This document shows positions 43,488-52,648 of a stretch of DNA of 64,000 nucleotides, one piece after another. The position numbers and the translations under genes were made by a program. The notes beneath the pieces were generated by a model. The model did not search any database. It was not told the origin of the DNA and saw only the letters and a list, made by a program, of their open reading frames with translations. This DNA comes from Candidatus Limimorpha caballi (GTDB taxonomy: Bacteria > Bacteroidota > Bacteroidia > Bacteroidales > F082). Numbering within the stretch: the first letter of the stretch is position 1; each line of letters opens with the position of its first letter. Location of the stretch: contig JAGHUX010000008.1 in the NCBI GenBank assembly GCA_018064605.1, positions 124,001 to 188,000 on the forward strand, read 5' to 3'.

Positions 43488-43943
43488 TCACCCCTCCAAC
43501 TCCCTGATGACCTCCCACACCAAACCCGGTTCGTAACCCTTCTGGATGGCGTACCGCGCAAGTTTGGCTCTTCTGCTGCTCTCATTTAAATCATTGATTT
43601 TCTTCGCTTTAAGAATATTCACCAACTCCCCGCGATAATGTTCCGGAGCAATCTCCGCAAGAGCATCGTTGATTATCTCATCAGAAACACCCTTCATCTT
43701 CAACGCCATCTTTATCTTGTTGACACCCCATTTCTTCAAATGCATCTTGCTCCTCACAAAAGCGTGAGCGAAACGACTTTCATCTATAAAACCTTCATCT
43801 ATAAGCAGTTGCATGATTTTCTCCCTGTCGGAAGATGAAATGTCAAAAGTGGAAATCTTCGTCTTCACTTCAGAGATGCACCTGTCCTGATATGAACAGT
43901 AATGCAGAATTTTCTTCAAAACCGAGTCAAAAGTCTGTACCAT
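43488..43943 (-). CDS. recX: RecX family regulatory protein
   Basis: 151 residues, all helical with the three-helix repeats of RecX, which limits RecA filament growth. Motifs are RCISEVKTKI, LIDEGFIDESRFAHAFVRSK and WGVNKIKMALKMKGVSDEII. The ATG at 43943 is only four bases from the -7 element at 43948-43955, so the mRNA may be leaderless. No recA is nearby. The stop is two bases from that of the convergent acyltransferase gene. Confidence 0.88.
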   Translation of the reverse strand: MVQTFDSVLKKILHYCSYQDRCISEVKTKISTFDISSSDREKIMQLLIDEGFIDESRFAHAFVRSKMHLKKWGVNKIKMALKMKGVSDEIINDALAEIAPEHYRGELVNILKAKKINDLNESSRRAKLARYAIQKGYEPGLVWEVIRELEG

Positions 43944-43947
43944 GCGG

Positions 43948-43955
43948 CAAAGATA
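43948..43955 (-). promoter_or_regulatory. Bacteroidota -7 element abutting the recX start
   Basis: TATCTTTG on the minus strand, with four bases between it and the ATG. This suggests transcription starts at or next to the start codon. Confidence 0.7.
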
Positions 43956-44042
43956 GCAATAAAGAACATCTGAAATTAAATTTTCGAAATTTTATTTTCA
44001 TAACAAAAAAAGTTGTACTTTTACGCCCTAAAATTTTCTGAA

Positions 44043-44894
44043 ATGAGAAAAATATTTTCAATTGTGATTGCATGTTCTTTCATCGCAGGACTTTCAAGTT
44101 GCAACAAGGAAGACAAAACCGTCAACGAGACCATCAACGGCTTTGACATTCAATGGAATGGCCGTTTTGACAATAAAGAAGACAGGAACGTGATCCGCGA
44201 CATGATCCGTGATTTGGTGTATGTAGAGGGCGGTTCGTTCATGATGGGCGACACACTCAACGACGCGCTCGCAAACGAAGGCCCGGTACACAAAGTCAAC
44301 ATCTCCGACTTTTACATCGGGAAAACCGAGGTGACACAGGAACTTTGGGAGACCATCATGGACACTGAATGCGGTGATGACGCCTCCGGCGAATGGGACG
44401 GCAACTATGGTCACGGCGACAAATATCCTGCATACAGGGTTTCGTACAGCAATGCGCTGGATTTCATCGACAAACTGCACGACATCACCGGGTTGAAGTT
44501 CGACCTCCCCACCGAGGCGCAATGGGAATATGCCGCAAGAGGCGGGAAATCAACGACTTACAAGAAATACGCCGGCAGTGACAAATATGAAGACGTCGCC
44601 GTCACCAACGAAAACCACTCAAAATGCTCGGTCGTCGCCAGCAAGTCACCTAACGAACTCGGCTTGTACGACATGAGCGGGAACGTGTGGGAGATGTGCC
44701 GCGACTGGTATGCCGACTATACCGAAGCTGAGGTCACAGACCCGGAATGCACCGAATACGGCGACGGCTACAAAGTGTTCCGCGGCGGCAGCTGGAACAA
44801 CCCCGCAAGATATGCCCGCGTGACGACACGTTACAAGCAAGGCATTCATTATCAAGACTATCAGACAGGTTTCAGGCTCGTGATCGTAAAGTAA
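44043..44894 (+). CDS. SUMF1/formylglycine-generating-enzyme-type lipoprotein
   Basis: 283 residues with a lipoprotein signal (MRKIFSIVIACSFIAGLSSC; Cys20). The FGE-sulfatase fold is clear: YVEGGSFMMGD, IGKTEVTQELWETIM, FDLPTEAQWEYAARGG, LGLYDMSGNVWEMCRDWY and VFRGGSWNNPARYARVT. The two active-site cysteines of true formylglycine-generating enzymes are absent (RGGSWNNPARYA instead). It is therefore not likely a sulfatase activator, but one of the many surface SUMF1-like proteins in Bacteroidales with unknown ligands. A weak TACTTTTA box lies at 44016-44023. The convergent YgiQ gene ends one base after its stop. Confidence 0.87.
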   Translation: MRKIFSIVIACSFIAGLSSCNKEDKTVNETINGFDIQWNGRFDNKEDRNVIRDMIRDLVYVEGGSFMMGDTLNDALANEGPVHKVNISDFYIGKTEVTQELWETIMDTECGDDASGEWDGNYGHGDKYPAYRVSYSNALDFIDKLHDITGLKFDLPTEAQWEYAARGGKSTTYKKYAGSDKYEDVAVTNENHSKCSVVASKSPNELGLYDMSGNVWEMCRDWYADYTEAEVTDPECTEYGDGYKVFRGGSWNNPARYARVTTRYKQGIHYQDYQTGFRLVIVK

Positions 44895-46670
44895 CTATCT
44901 CCTGAATTTCCGCATCATCTGCGCTACCCATTGACGGTTCTCAGGTTTGTACCAGAAGAAAAATCTTTGTTGCGCCAATTTCTCCTCCTTCGTCTTCGCC
45001 ACGAAAACAGGCTTCAGCGTGTATGGGTCATAACCCGAATAGTAAATCTCCGTCGCCAATGTCATCGGTGTCGGGGTGAAGTCCTGAACCTGTTCGAGAT
45101 GATAACCTAACTCCTTGGTCTTCAAGGCAAGTTCTGCCATGTCTTCAAGTCTGCACGCCGGATGGCTTGAGATGAAATACGGGATGAGCTGCTGGTTCAG
45201 ATGATATCTCTCGTTGATGGAATCGAAACGTTTCTTCAGCTTTAAAAACAATGTGAACGACGGTTTCCGCATGAGTCTCAACACGTTATCGCTGACGTGT
45301 TCGGGCGCGACTTTTAACCTGCCACTCACATGACGGCTCACAAGTTGTTCGAAATACTCGTTGTAACCGAGTCTCCCGTCCGTGTCCTCGTTGGTCAAAA
45401 ACAAATCGTATCGGATTCCTGAGCCGATCGTGACTTTCTTGACTTGCGGGTTCTTATCCACTTCTTTGTAAAGCTCGGTCAGTGCTTTGTGACTTGTGTC
45501 GAGGTTCTTGCAGATATTAGGTTGTATGCATGTCGGGCGGACGCATTTCTCACACAGCGACTCGTCTTTCCCGTGCATTCGATACATGTTCGCCGACGGT
45601 CCGCCAAGGTCGCTGATATAGCCTTTGAAATCAGGCATCTGCGTCACTTTATCGATTTCCTTGAGGATGGACTCGCGGCTTCTTGACGCCACGAATTTCC
45701 CTTGATGTGCGGAGATGGTGCAGAAGGCGCAGCCGCCGAAGCAGCCTCTGTGGATGTTGACGGAATGACGTATCATCTCGTATGCCGGAATCGGGCCGCG
45801 CTTCGCGTATTTCGGGTGCGGCATCCGCGTGTATGGCAGGTCGAATGAGGCGTCAATCTGACTCTCGGTGAACGTGGGATACGGCGGATTGACGTAAAGC
45901 GTCTGACTGCCAACGTCTTGAATGAGACGAGAGGCGTGCTTCTTGTTCGACTCCTCTTCAATATATCTGAAATTTGAGGCGTAGAGTTTCTTGTCTTTCA
46001 GGCAAATTTCGTGCGAAACGAGTGTGATGTCATTCCATCCTGATTCAACTTTCTGCGATTTGTCTTTCAAGAAGAAAGTCTGTGGAACATCTGTTATCTC
46101 ATTGATTTTCTTGCCTGATTCGATTGCTTTTGCGATTTCTACGATTCCGAGTTCGCCCATTCCGTAAATTCCGAGGTCGGCTTTGGAGTCAACGAGGATG
46201 CTCGGTTTGAGCGAGTCGGACCAATAGTCGTAGTGTGTGACGCGGCGCAGTGAAGCCTCAATGCCGCCGATGACGACAGGTGTGTCGGGATATAACTCCT
46301 TGAGAATGTTTGAATAGACGACGGTGGCGTAATCGGGGCGGAAACCTGCCTCGCCGCCTGGCGTGTAGGCGTCGTTGCTGCGGAGACGTTTGTTGGCGGT
46401 GTAATGGTTCACCATCGAGTCCATGCAGCCGGCGGAGACGCCGAAGAAAAGACGCGGCCTCCCGAACTTCTTGAAGTCGCGGAGGTCGTCACGCCAGTTG
46501 GGCTGCGGTATTATCGCGACTTTGTAGCCTTCGCGTTCCAGCACGCGTCCGATGACGGCAGCGCCGAAAGCGGGGTGGTCAACGTAGGCGTCACCGCTGA
46601 TGATCACGATGTCAACCTCGTCCCAACCGCGCAGGTCAGTCTCTTTTTTCGTTATCGGAAGCCAAATCAT
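44895..46670 (-). CDS. YgiQ family radical SAM protein
   Basis: 591 residues. The N-terminal cobalamin-binding-like domain begins MIWLPITKKETDLRGWDEVD and includes GGIEASLRRVTHYDYWSDSL. The radical SAM core has the [4Fe-4S] cysteines in HRGCFGGCAFCTIS. A further Cys-rich stretch (CEKCVRPTCIQPNICKNL) may bind another cluster. The C-terminal part includes KVAPEHVSDNVLRLMRKP and QDFTPTPMTLATEIYYSG. The biological reaction is not known. It is last in the minus-strand group below the nucleosidase, separated by the tandem repeat at 46686-46770. Confidence 0.92.
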   Translation of the reverse strand: MIWLPITKKETDLRGWDEVDIVIISGDAYVDHPAFGAAVIGRVLEREGYKVAIIPQPNWRDDLRDFKKFGRPRLFFGVSAGCMDSMVNHYTANKRLRSNDAYTPGGEAGFRPDYATVVYSNILKELYPDTPVVIGGIEASLRRVTHYDYWSDSLKPSILVDSKADLGIYGMGELGIVEIAKAIESGKKINEITDVPQTFFLKDKSQKVESGWNDITLVSHEICLKDKKLYASNFRYIEEESNKKHASRLIQDVGSQTLYVNPPYPTFTESQIDASFDLPYTRMPHPKYAKRGPIPAYEMIRHSVNIHRGCFGGCAFCTISAHQGKFVASRSRESILKEIDKVTQMPDFKGYISDLGGPSANMYRMHGKDESLCEKCVRPTCIQPNICKNLDTSHKALTELYKEVDKNPQVKKVTIGSGIRYDLFLTNEDTDGRLGYNEYFEQLVSRHVSGRLKVAPEHVSDNVLRLMRKPSFTLFLKLKKRFDSINERYHLNQQLIPYFISSHPACRLEDMAELALKTKELGYHLEQVQDFTPTPMTLATEIYYSGYDPYTLKPVFVAKTKEEKLAQQRFFFWYKPENRQWVAQMMRKFRR

Positions 46671-46685
46671 AGTAGAATAGTTTTG

Positions 46686-46770
46686 TAGGAGTTTGAGGAG
46701 TTTGAGGAGTTTAAGGAGTTAACACCTAATTACCTAATCACCTAAAACACCTAACTACCTGATCACCTAA
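46686..46770 (-). repeat. Two tandem modules between the nucleosidase and ygiQ genes
   Basis: 46686-46720 holds three to four GAGTTTGAG units. 46722-46770 holds six imperfect units of ACCTAATT/CACCTAA. Read with the nucleosidase gene, the second gives AGGTGATT-type units directly after the coding region and supplies its TGA. Confidence 0.88.
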
Positions 46771-47285
46771 AAAATTCGGTGAGAGCCTGTCTCGCATCGG
46801 CGAGCTTGTCCTGCCATGCCTCGACGGAGTTCTTCCCGACGACGTCGGTGATGTATTTCACGGAGATGAAAGGAATGTTCATCTCGCGGCAAACATCGGC
46901 TTCGGCGAAAGCCTCCATATCGATGCAATCGCCTTCAAAATCAGCGACTTCGGTGACGAAGCTGTCGCCGGTGTTCACTGTTCCTGATGATATTGCGTTT
47001 AATTCTTTTCCAAGAAGTTTCGACAGATTGACATCTTCAAATTTAATTTCGGAGATGACATCGCCGAAGTGGACGTTGCGTAAGTCTCTGTCAACGAATC
47101 TGTTGCAGATGATGATGTCGCCGACTTCGTGGTTTACGGTCCCGGAGGTGCCGAAATTTATAACCATGTCGGGGTGAAATTCGCAGACTGCATGCATCAG
47201 GCGCAATGCGGCGCGTGCTTTTGCAACACCGGTCTCAACGTATGCGACTTCGGCGTCAGGAATGCTGATTTCAACTTTCTCCTCT

Positions 47286-47314
<29 letters not shown>
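46763..47314 (-). CDS. Nucleoside phosphorylase superfamily protein (MTA/SAH nucleosidase-like)
   Basis: 183 residues, shorter than the usual 230 of MtnN. The family core is visible: KILLAHAIKEEKVEI, VETGVAKARAALRL, VINFGTSGTVN (base site), VNTGDSFV and CIDMEAFAEADVCREMNIPF with the ribose-binding Met-Glu. It probably splits methylthioadenosine or S-adenosylhomocysteine into base and sugar. FGTSGTV differs from the usual GSAG, so the substrate may differ. The gene overlaps the end of the amidohydrolase gene by 29 bases. The final Arg and stop come from a tandem repeat. Confidence 0.8.
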
Positions 47315-48515
<1,201 letters not shown>

Positions 48516-48517
48516 GT

Positions 48518-48790
48518 CTAAAATAAATCAGAGTGAGTTCCTGTTCTCACCAATTCGATGTTATTGTCTGCATCGTAACGGAACCACAATAACAGCCAGT
48601 CGCTTTCAATGTGACATTCCATAATATCTTGGTAATCACCAGATAATTTGTGAGGTCTGTTTTCGGCAGGAACGATTCCTGTATTCATAAGTGATTTTAT
48701 CAAGGATTGTAATTTCCCAATATTATAATTCCTTGACAAACACCTCTTATAGTCTTTTTTGAACTTATTGGTGTATATTATTGAATACAT
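48518..48790 (-). CDS. YafQ family type II toxin (mRNA interferase)
   Basis: 90 residues, RelE fold. The C-terminal half KLSGDYQDIMECHIESDWLL and RTGTHSDLF keeps the YafQ residues His, Asp-Trp and the final His and Phe, so it is likely active and cuts mRNA in the ribosome. Its ATG overlaps the last base of the antitoxin stop. An amidohydrolase gene begins two bases downstream. Confidence 0.9.
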   Translation of the reverse strand: MYSIIYTNKFKKDYKRCLSRNYNIGKLQSLIKSLMNTGIVPAENRPHKLSGDYQDIMECHIESDWLLLWFRYDADNNIELVRTGTHSDLF

Positions 48791-49002
48791 TAACTCTCTA
48801 AATCTTTAATCAACTCATCAAAATTTGTGAATCGCTTGCCATTGCAAGTCCTCGCTTCTTTTATTGCCTCGACAGTTTCTTTGTTTGGAATGTCTCTGTC
48901 CATCTTTTTTGCTCCGGCGGTGATGAAAACTTTTATCAGCTCCGAAAATATAGGTTTTCGGGCATCGTACTCAAATGTAATTTGTGCCATTTTGTTTTCC
49001 AT
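48790..49002 (-). CDS. RelB/DinJ-like antitoxin
   Basis: 70 residues, acidic-basic and helical, ending FTNFDELIKDLES, a typical toxin-wrapping tail. The N-terminal part (QITFEYDARKPIFSEL) is not a classical ribbon-helix-helix, so autoregulation is uncertain. ATG at 49002 or 48990 (MAQITFEYDA). Identified mainly from its place before yafQ (one-base overlap). Confidence 0.78.
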   Translation of the reverse strand: MENKMAQITFEYDARKPIFSELIKVFITAGAKKMDRDIPNKETVEAIKEARTCNGKRFTNFDELIKDLES

Positions 49003-49013
49003 AATTATTTTTG

Positions 49014-49021
49014 CAAAAGTA
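49014..49021 (-). promoter_or_regulatory. Bacteroidota -7 element for the toxin-antitoxin operon
   Basis: TACTTTTG on the minus strand, 11 bases before the antitoxin ATG at 49002. It could also drive the amidohydrolase and nucleosidase. Confidence 0.7.
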
Positions 49022-49065
49022 CATAATTTTTTTCAAAAAAGGTCTTTTTGGCTTTTGAAAAATAT

Positions 49066-49073
49066 TAACTTTG
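49066..49073 (+). promoter_or_regulatory. Bacteroidota -7 element for the thioredoxin-like T9SS gene
   Basis: TAACTTTG, 25 bases before the ATG. It is divergent from the toxin-antitoxin promoter. Confidence 0.7.
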
Positions 49074-49098
49074 CAGCGTAATTTTAAAATTTACATCT

Positions 49099-51120
49099 AT
49101 GAAAAAATCATTACTACTAACATTCGCATTACTGCTTTCAGTATCAGTATTTGCACAGACAAAAGCAACGTTTATCAGCGAACATTTTAATGGCTCATCG
49201 ATGCCGTCAGGATGGACAATCAAAGGGTCAGGCACATCGAACTGGGGTGTCACAGCCACACAGAACGCCGGCGGAAACGCCAACGAGATGGCACTAGTGT
49301 GGAGCCCGCAGTTCAACGGCACATCGCGCCTCTGCACGCCTGCAGTTGACCTCACGGGAATCTCATCAGTCGTGGTGTCATTCAAACATGCACTCGACAA
49401 CTACAGCGGTTCGCACAAGTTAGCAATCTGCACGTCATCAGACGGCGGCGCGACATGGAACGAAGGCTGGTATCAGAACTACAGCTCAAGCAGTTCTTGG
49501 GAGGTAATTCAGAGCATCACAACCCCTGATATGGGACAGAGTTCTGTCATGTTCTGCATCGCTTATACCGGAAACAGCTACAACATCAACAACTGGTATT
49601 TTGATGATATTGACATCTTCTCCATGGAAAATCTTGATGTCTCCCTGAATTCAATTGACGTTTCTTCTGTTGTTGTCGCAGGAATGACAGATGTCAGTTT
49701 CACTGTGACAAACAAAGGTGTCAACACAATCAACGAACTCACGGTTGCCTATCAAGTTGATGAAAATGAAATGGTTGAAGAGACATTCAGCACAAGCTTG
49801 GAATCACTTCAGACCGCACAATACACTTTTGCTATTCCTATGGAACTTATTCCGGGAAGCTATATGCTCTCGGTTGGTGTCCAGTCTGTAAACGGCGGTG
49901 ACGACGACGACCTCACGAACAACAACCTTGAGAAAGCCGTGGGCGTCGCACTCGGCTCGGCACAGAGAATCTCCATGATTGAGCATTTCTCAAGCTCGAC
50001 ATGCGGACCGTGCGTCAGCGTGAACACTGCGATGGTGGCCGTGGAAAACAACAACCAAGGCAAATACACCTACACGAAATACCCGATGAACTGGCCTGGC
50101 AACGGTGACCCGTATTACACAGCCGAAGGTGGCACAAGAAGGACATATTACGGTGTGAACGCCGTACCGCAGATGTTCCTCGATGGTGTTGACAAAGGAG
50201 CTCCTATCCAACAGGCTGCTTTGAATAATTCATACAACACACCGGCTTTCGGCGACGTGAGAGGCTCGTTCAATGTTGACGGTAACACAATCAACGTCAA
50301 GGTCGATTTCATGGCATACTATGACATGACTGTCGAAAAGGCTTTTGTCACTGTGAATGAAAAAGAGACCCACAACAATGTCGGCAGCAACGGCGAGACG
50401 ACATTCCACCACATCATGATGAAGATGTTGACGGGCGCGAATGGTGTCGCCCTTAACATCCCGGCAGGTGAATGCCAGCACATTGAATATTCATTCGACA
50501 TGTCATCAACACACGTTGAAGAGATGAGCGACCTCGAAGTCTCGGCATGGATGCAGAACCTCGGAACCAAGGAGATGATTAACAGCCATTTCCTCTATGA
50601 CTACACCGACGTTCATCCTTATCCGGTGCAGAACCTCAGCTTCGACCTTGAAGATGGCAGCAACACCATGATGGCAACTTGGGAGGCTCCGGAAGGCGGC
50701 AACGCTTTGAGCTACGACGTTTATGTCAACAGTGAATTTGCCGAGAACACAACAAACACATCTTACGAGGTTGAATACACCGGAGCTGAGTCAAATCTGG
50801 TTGAGGTTGTGGCAATCTATCCTGACGACAAGACATCTGTCGGGATCGTGAAGACTCTCGTTGACCATGCCGGAGTCGGCGAAAACGAGACAGCCAAGTC
50901 ATACATCTATCCTAACCCGACAAACGGCAACGTCTATGTCAAAGGTCATGACATCGATGTCGTGAAGGTCTATAACGTCTGCGGTCAGGAGATGGTCTCC
51001 GTCAAGGCGAATTCTGACAATGTACGCATCGACCTCAACGGTTTCAACACAGGCGTTTACATGCTCGAAATCATCGACAACCAGGGAAATTCAGTTGTGA
51101 ATAAAGTGGTTAAGAGATAA
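49099..51120 (+). CDS. Secreted multidomain T9SS protein with Omp28-like thioredoxin domain
   Basis: 673 residues. A signal peptide (1-19) is followed by a choice-of-anchor J-like domain (about 22-175, ending NNWYFDDIDIF) and a CARDB-like domain (about 180-280). Next is an Omp28/thioredoxin-like domain with a redox-type CGPC at 302-305 (FSSSTCGPCVSVN) and the cis-Pro loop GVNAVPQMFLDG. An Fn3 domain and a T9SS type A sorting domain (IYPNPTNGNVYVKGHDI, end NKVVKR) close the chain. It is probably on the cell surface and might handle thiols or disulfides outside the cell. A tandem repeat and a palindrome follow the stop. Confidence 0.87.
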   Translation: MKKSLLLTFALLLSVSVFAQTKATFISEHFNGSSMPSGWTIKGSGTSNWGVTATQNAGGNANEMALVWSPQFNGTSRLCTPAVDLTGISSVVVSFKHALDNYSGSHKLAICTSSDGGATWNEGWYQNYSSSSSWEVIQSITTPDMGQSSVMFCIAYTGNSYNINNWYFDDIDIFSMENLDVSLNSIDVSSVVVAGMTDVSFTVTNKGVNTINELTVAYQVDENEMVEETFSTSLESLQTAQYTFAIPMELIPGSYMLSVGVQSVNGGDDDDLTNNNLEKAVGVALGSAQRISMIEHFSSSTCGPCVSVNTAMVAVENNNQGKYTYTKYPMNWPGNGDPYYTAEGGTRRTYYGVNAVPQMFLDGVDKGAPIQQAALNNSYNTPAFGDVRGSFNVDGNTINVKVDFMAYYDMTVEKAFVTVNEKETHNNVGSNGETTFHHIMMKMLTGANGVALNIPAGECQHIEYSFDMSSTHVEEMSDLEVSAWMQNLGTKEMINSHFLYDYTDVHPYPVQNLSFDLEDGSNTMMATWEAPEGGNALSYDVYVNSEFAENTTNTSYEVEYTGAESNLVEVVAIYPDDKTSVGIVKTLVDHAGVGENETAKSYIYPNPTNGNVYVKGHDIDVVKVYNVCGQEMVSVKANSDNVRIDLNGFNTGVYMLEIIDNQGNSVVNKVVKR

Positions 51121-51155
51121 GAGAGTAGAGAGTAGAGAGTAGAGAGTAGAGAGAG
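51121..51155 (+). repeat. 7-bp tandem repeat (GAGAGTA, about five units)
   Basis: GAGAGTA is repeated four times exactly and then decays. It begins at the base after the T9SS gene's TAA. Confidence 0.93.
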
Positions 51156-51159
51156 AATA

Positions 51160-51187
51160 GTAGAGACGGTGCATGCACCGTCTCTAC
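51160..51187 (+). repeat. 28-bp perfect palindrome, likely terminator
   Basis: A perfect inverted repeat (GTAGAGACGGTGCA and its complement) followed by seven T on the plus strand, so it can terminate the T9SS transcript. The inner and right 24 bases recur at 14241-14264. Confidence 0.93.
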
Positions 51188-51209
51188 GTTTTTTTCACCT
51201 ACGCTTTTT

Positions 51210-52502
51210 TTACCATTTCAGTTCTGAAACGTAATTTTTTATTTCGTCTTTTGTGGCGTTCACACCGAAGGTGCGTTTCGGTTTCAGACATGTCGTTTCG
51301 TGCGTTGACTTGAACAGTTTCTCACCGCCGCCGGTGACGTTGAGCATAACGATGTCGTCCGCTTTTACCTGTTTGTTTTCAACGGCTTGCATCAGTGAAG
51401 CGGTTGCCACAGCAGCCGCCGGATGAATATCAATGCCTTCGAGTTTCTCGAACAAATCGCCTGCTTTTTTTGCTTCCTCATTCGTGACGGCGAAGAACTC
51501 GCCGCCGGTGTCTTGCATCGCGTCGAACAGCCCGCCGCACAATGAATAAGGCGGTTTGCGGTTTGAGAGCACTTTGGCACAAATTGCAGAAGCGTCGTTA
51601 CGGGCATGTTCTGCATCGTATGGGAGGAGTGCGCGCGAATGTTGCTTCCACGCGTCGTACATAGGCGTAAACGGTTTGTTCTGAGAGACATACAGTTTCG
51701 CCTTGTTGTTTCCGAAACGTCCGTCTCTGATGAAACGCAGATTCGCCTCCCATGCGGCTATCGCCCCTGTGCCGCTCCCTACCGCCTGGAAATAGAAGTC
51801 GGGGATGCGTCCGATGAAGGTAGTGGCAGAGAGCATCGTGGTGCTCATCCCGTCGCGCCGCGCGATGTTCTTGGCGCCGCCCTCCGCGAAGAAACCGTCA
51901 AGCTCGCAGATGACGTTCCCGAGGTTGATGGCATCGAAATAGTCGCTGCCGCTCTCGGTGCAAAGCAGCTTCACGCACGGGTTCAACGGCTTCTCGAACC
52001 ACAAGGCGTTGATGTTGTCCTCCGGCACCGTCAGCAAAAGCTTGATGTTGTTGTCGGAACAGACCTGCGCGAATGCACGTGCCGTGTTGCCCGCCGACGA
52101 CACCACCATCACCTTGTCGCGCAGGCTTTCGCCGAGACGCGCACAAACCGTATATGCCTCCGTCTCCTTGAATGAGCAGGTGCGCATTGTGGCGCCGACA
52201 GCCGGATTCCAGCCGTTGAAAGTGATGTATAAGTTATTGAGCCCTAATCTGTTGGCAAGATGCTCGCTCTTGTATGTCACCGGACCGGAGACGCCCTGCA
52301 AAATCCTCTTTATCGGAAGCCAGTCAGAAAAACGGTAAAGCCCCGGCAGGTCATCCCTTACCTCAAGTTGCTTCTTCTCGTAAACCGCCCGGATCAGCCC
52401 GGGCTTCTCTGCATTCGGAAAATCAAGCATCCAGCCGCAGTCGTCACAGACACGGCCGTCGGCTACACTTGAAATCCGGTAACTTGTTGGAACAAAATTC
52501 AT
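51210..52502 (-). CDS. Cysteate synthase-like PLP enzyme (threonine synthase family)
   Basis: 430 residues from the ATG at 52502. A threonine-synthase-like fold-type II PLP enzyme. The PLP Lys is Lys112 in TCSFKETEAYTVC, followed by VVSSAGNTARAFAQVCSDN, the FFAEGGAKNIARRDGMSTT region, FQAVGSGTGAIAAWEANLR and IHPAAAVATASLMQA. The N-terminus and full sequence resemble proteins annotated as cysteate synthase in Bacteroidota such as Alistipes and in methanogens, which make L-cysteate from phosphoserine and sulfite. Cysteate would feed sulfonolipid synthesis. A true threonine synthase is the alternative. Its -7 element is at 52523-52530. Confidence 0.75.
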   Translation of the reverse strand: MNFVPTSYRISSVADGRVCDDCGWMLDFPNAEKPGLIRAVYEKKQLEVRDDLPGLYRFSDWLPIKRILQGVSGPVTYKSEHLANRLGLNNLYITFNGWNPAVGATMRTCSFKETEAYTVCARLGESLRDKVMVVSSAGNTARAFAQVCSDNNIKLLLTVPEDNINALWFEKPLNPCVKLLCTESGSDYFDAINLGNVICELDGFFAEGGAKNIARRDGMSTTMLSATTFIGRIPDFYFQAVGSGTGAIAAWEANLRFIRDGRFGNNKAKLYVSQNKPFTPMYDAWKQHSRALLPYDAEHARNDASAICAKVLSNRKPPYSLCGGLFDAMQDTGGEFFAVTNEEAKKAGDLFEKLEGIDIHPAAAVATASLMQAVENKQVKADDIVMLNVTGGGEKLFKSTHETTCLKPKRTFGVNATKDEIKNYVSELKW

Positions 52503-52522
52503 GGTATTAATAATTTTGGCTG

Positions 52523-52530
52523 CAAAAGTA
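52523..52530 (-). promoter_or_regulatory. Bacteroidota -7 element for the cysteate synthase-like gene
   Basis: TACTTTTG on the minus strand, 20 bases before the ATG at 52502. It rules out the longer frame that starts at 52613. Confidence 0.7.
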
Positions 52531-52648
52531 GTAAAATAATGTATAGTAACAACTATTATAGTAAAATAATTTACTAAAATTCCGTCTCTCCACAACAATG
52601 ATTTGTCAGTCAATGTGTTTTGAATGAATATCTTTGAAGACCGCCGGT

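Noticed and set aside
52503..52613. 37-residue N-terminal extension of the cysteate synthase-like protein
   Set aside because: It would pass through the -7 promoter element, and the conserved protein begins at MNFVPTSY.
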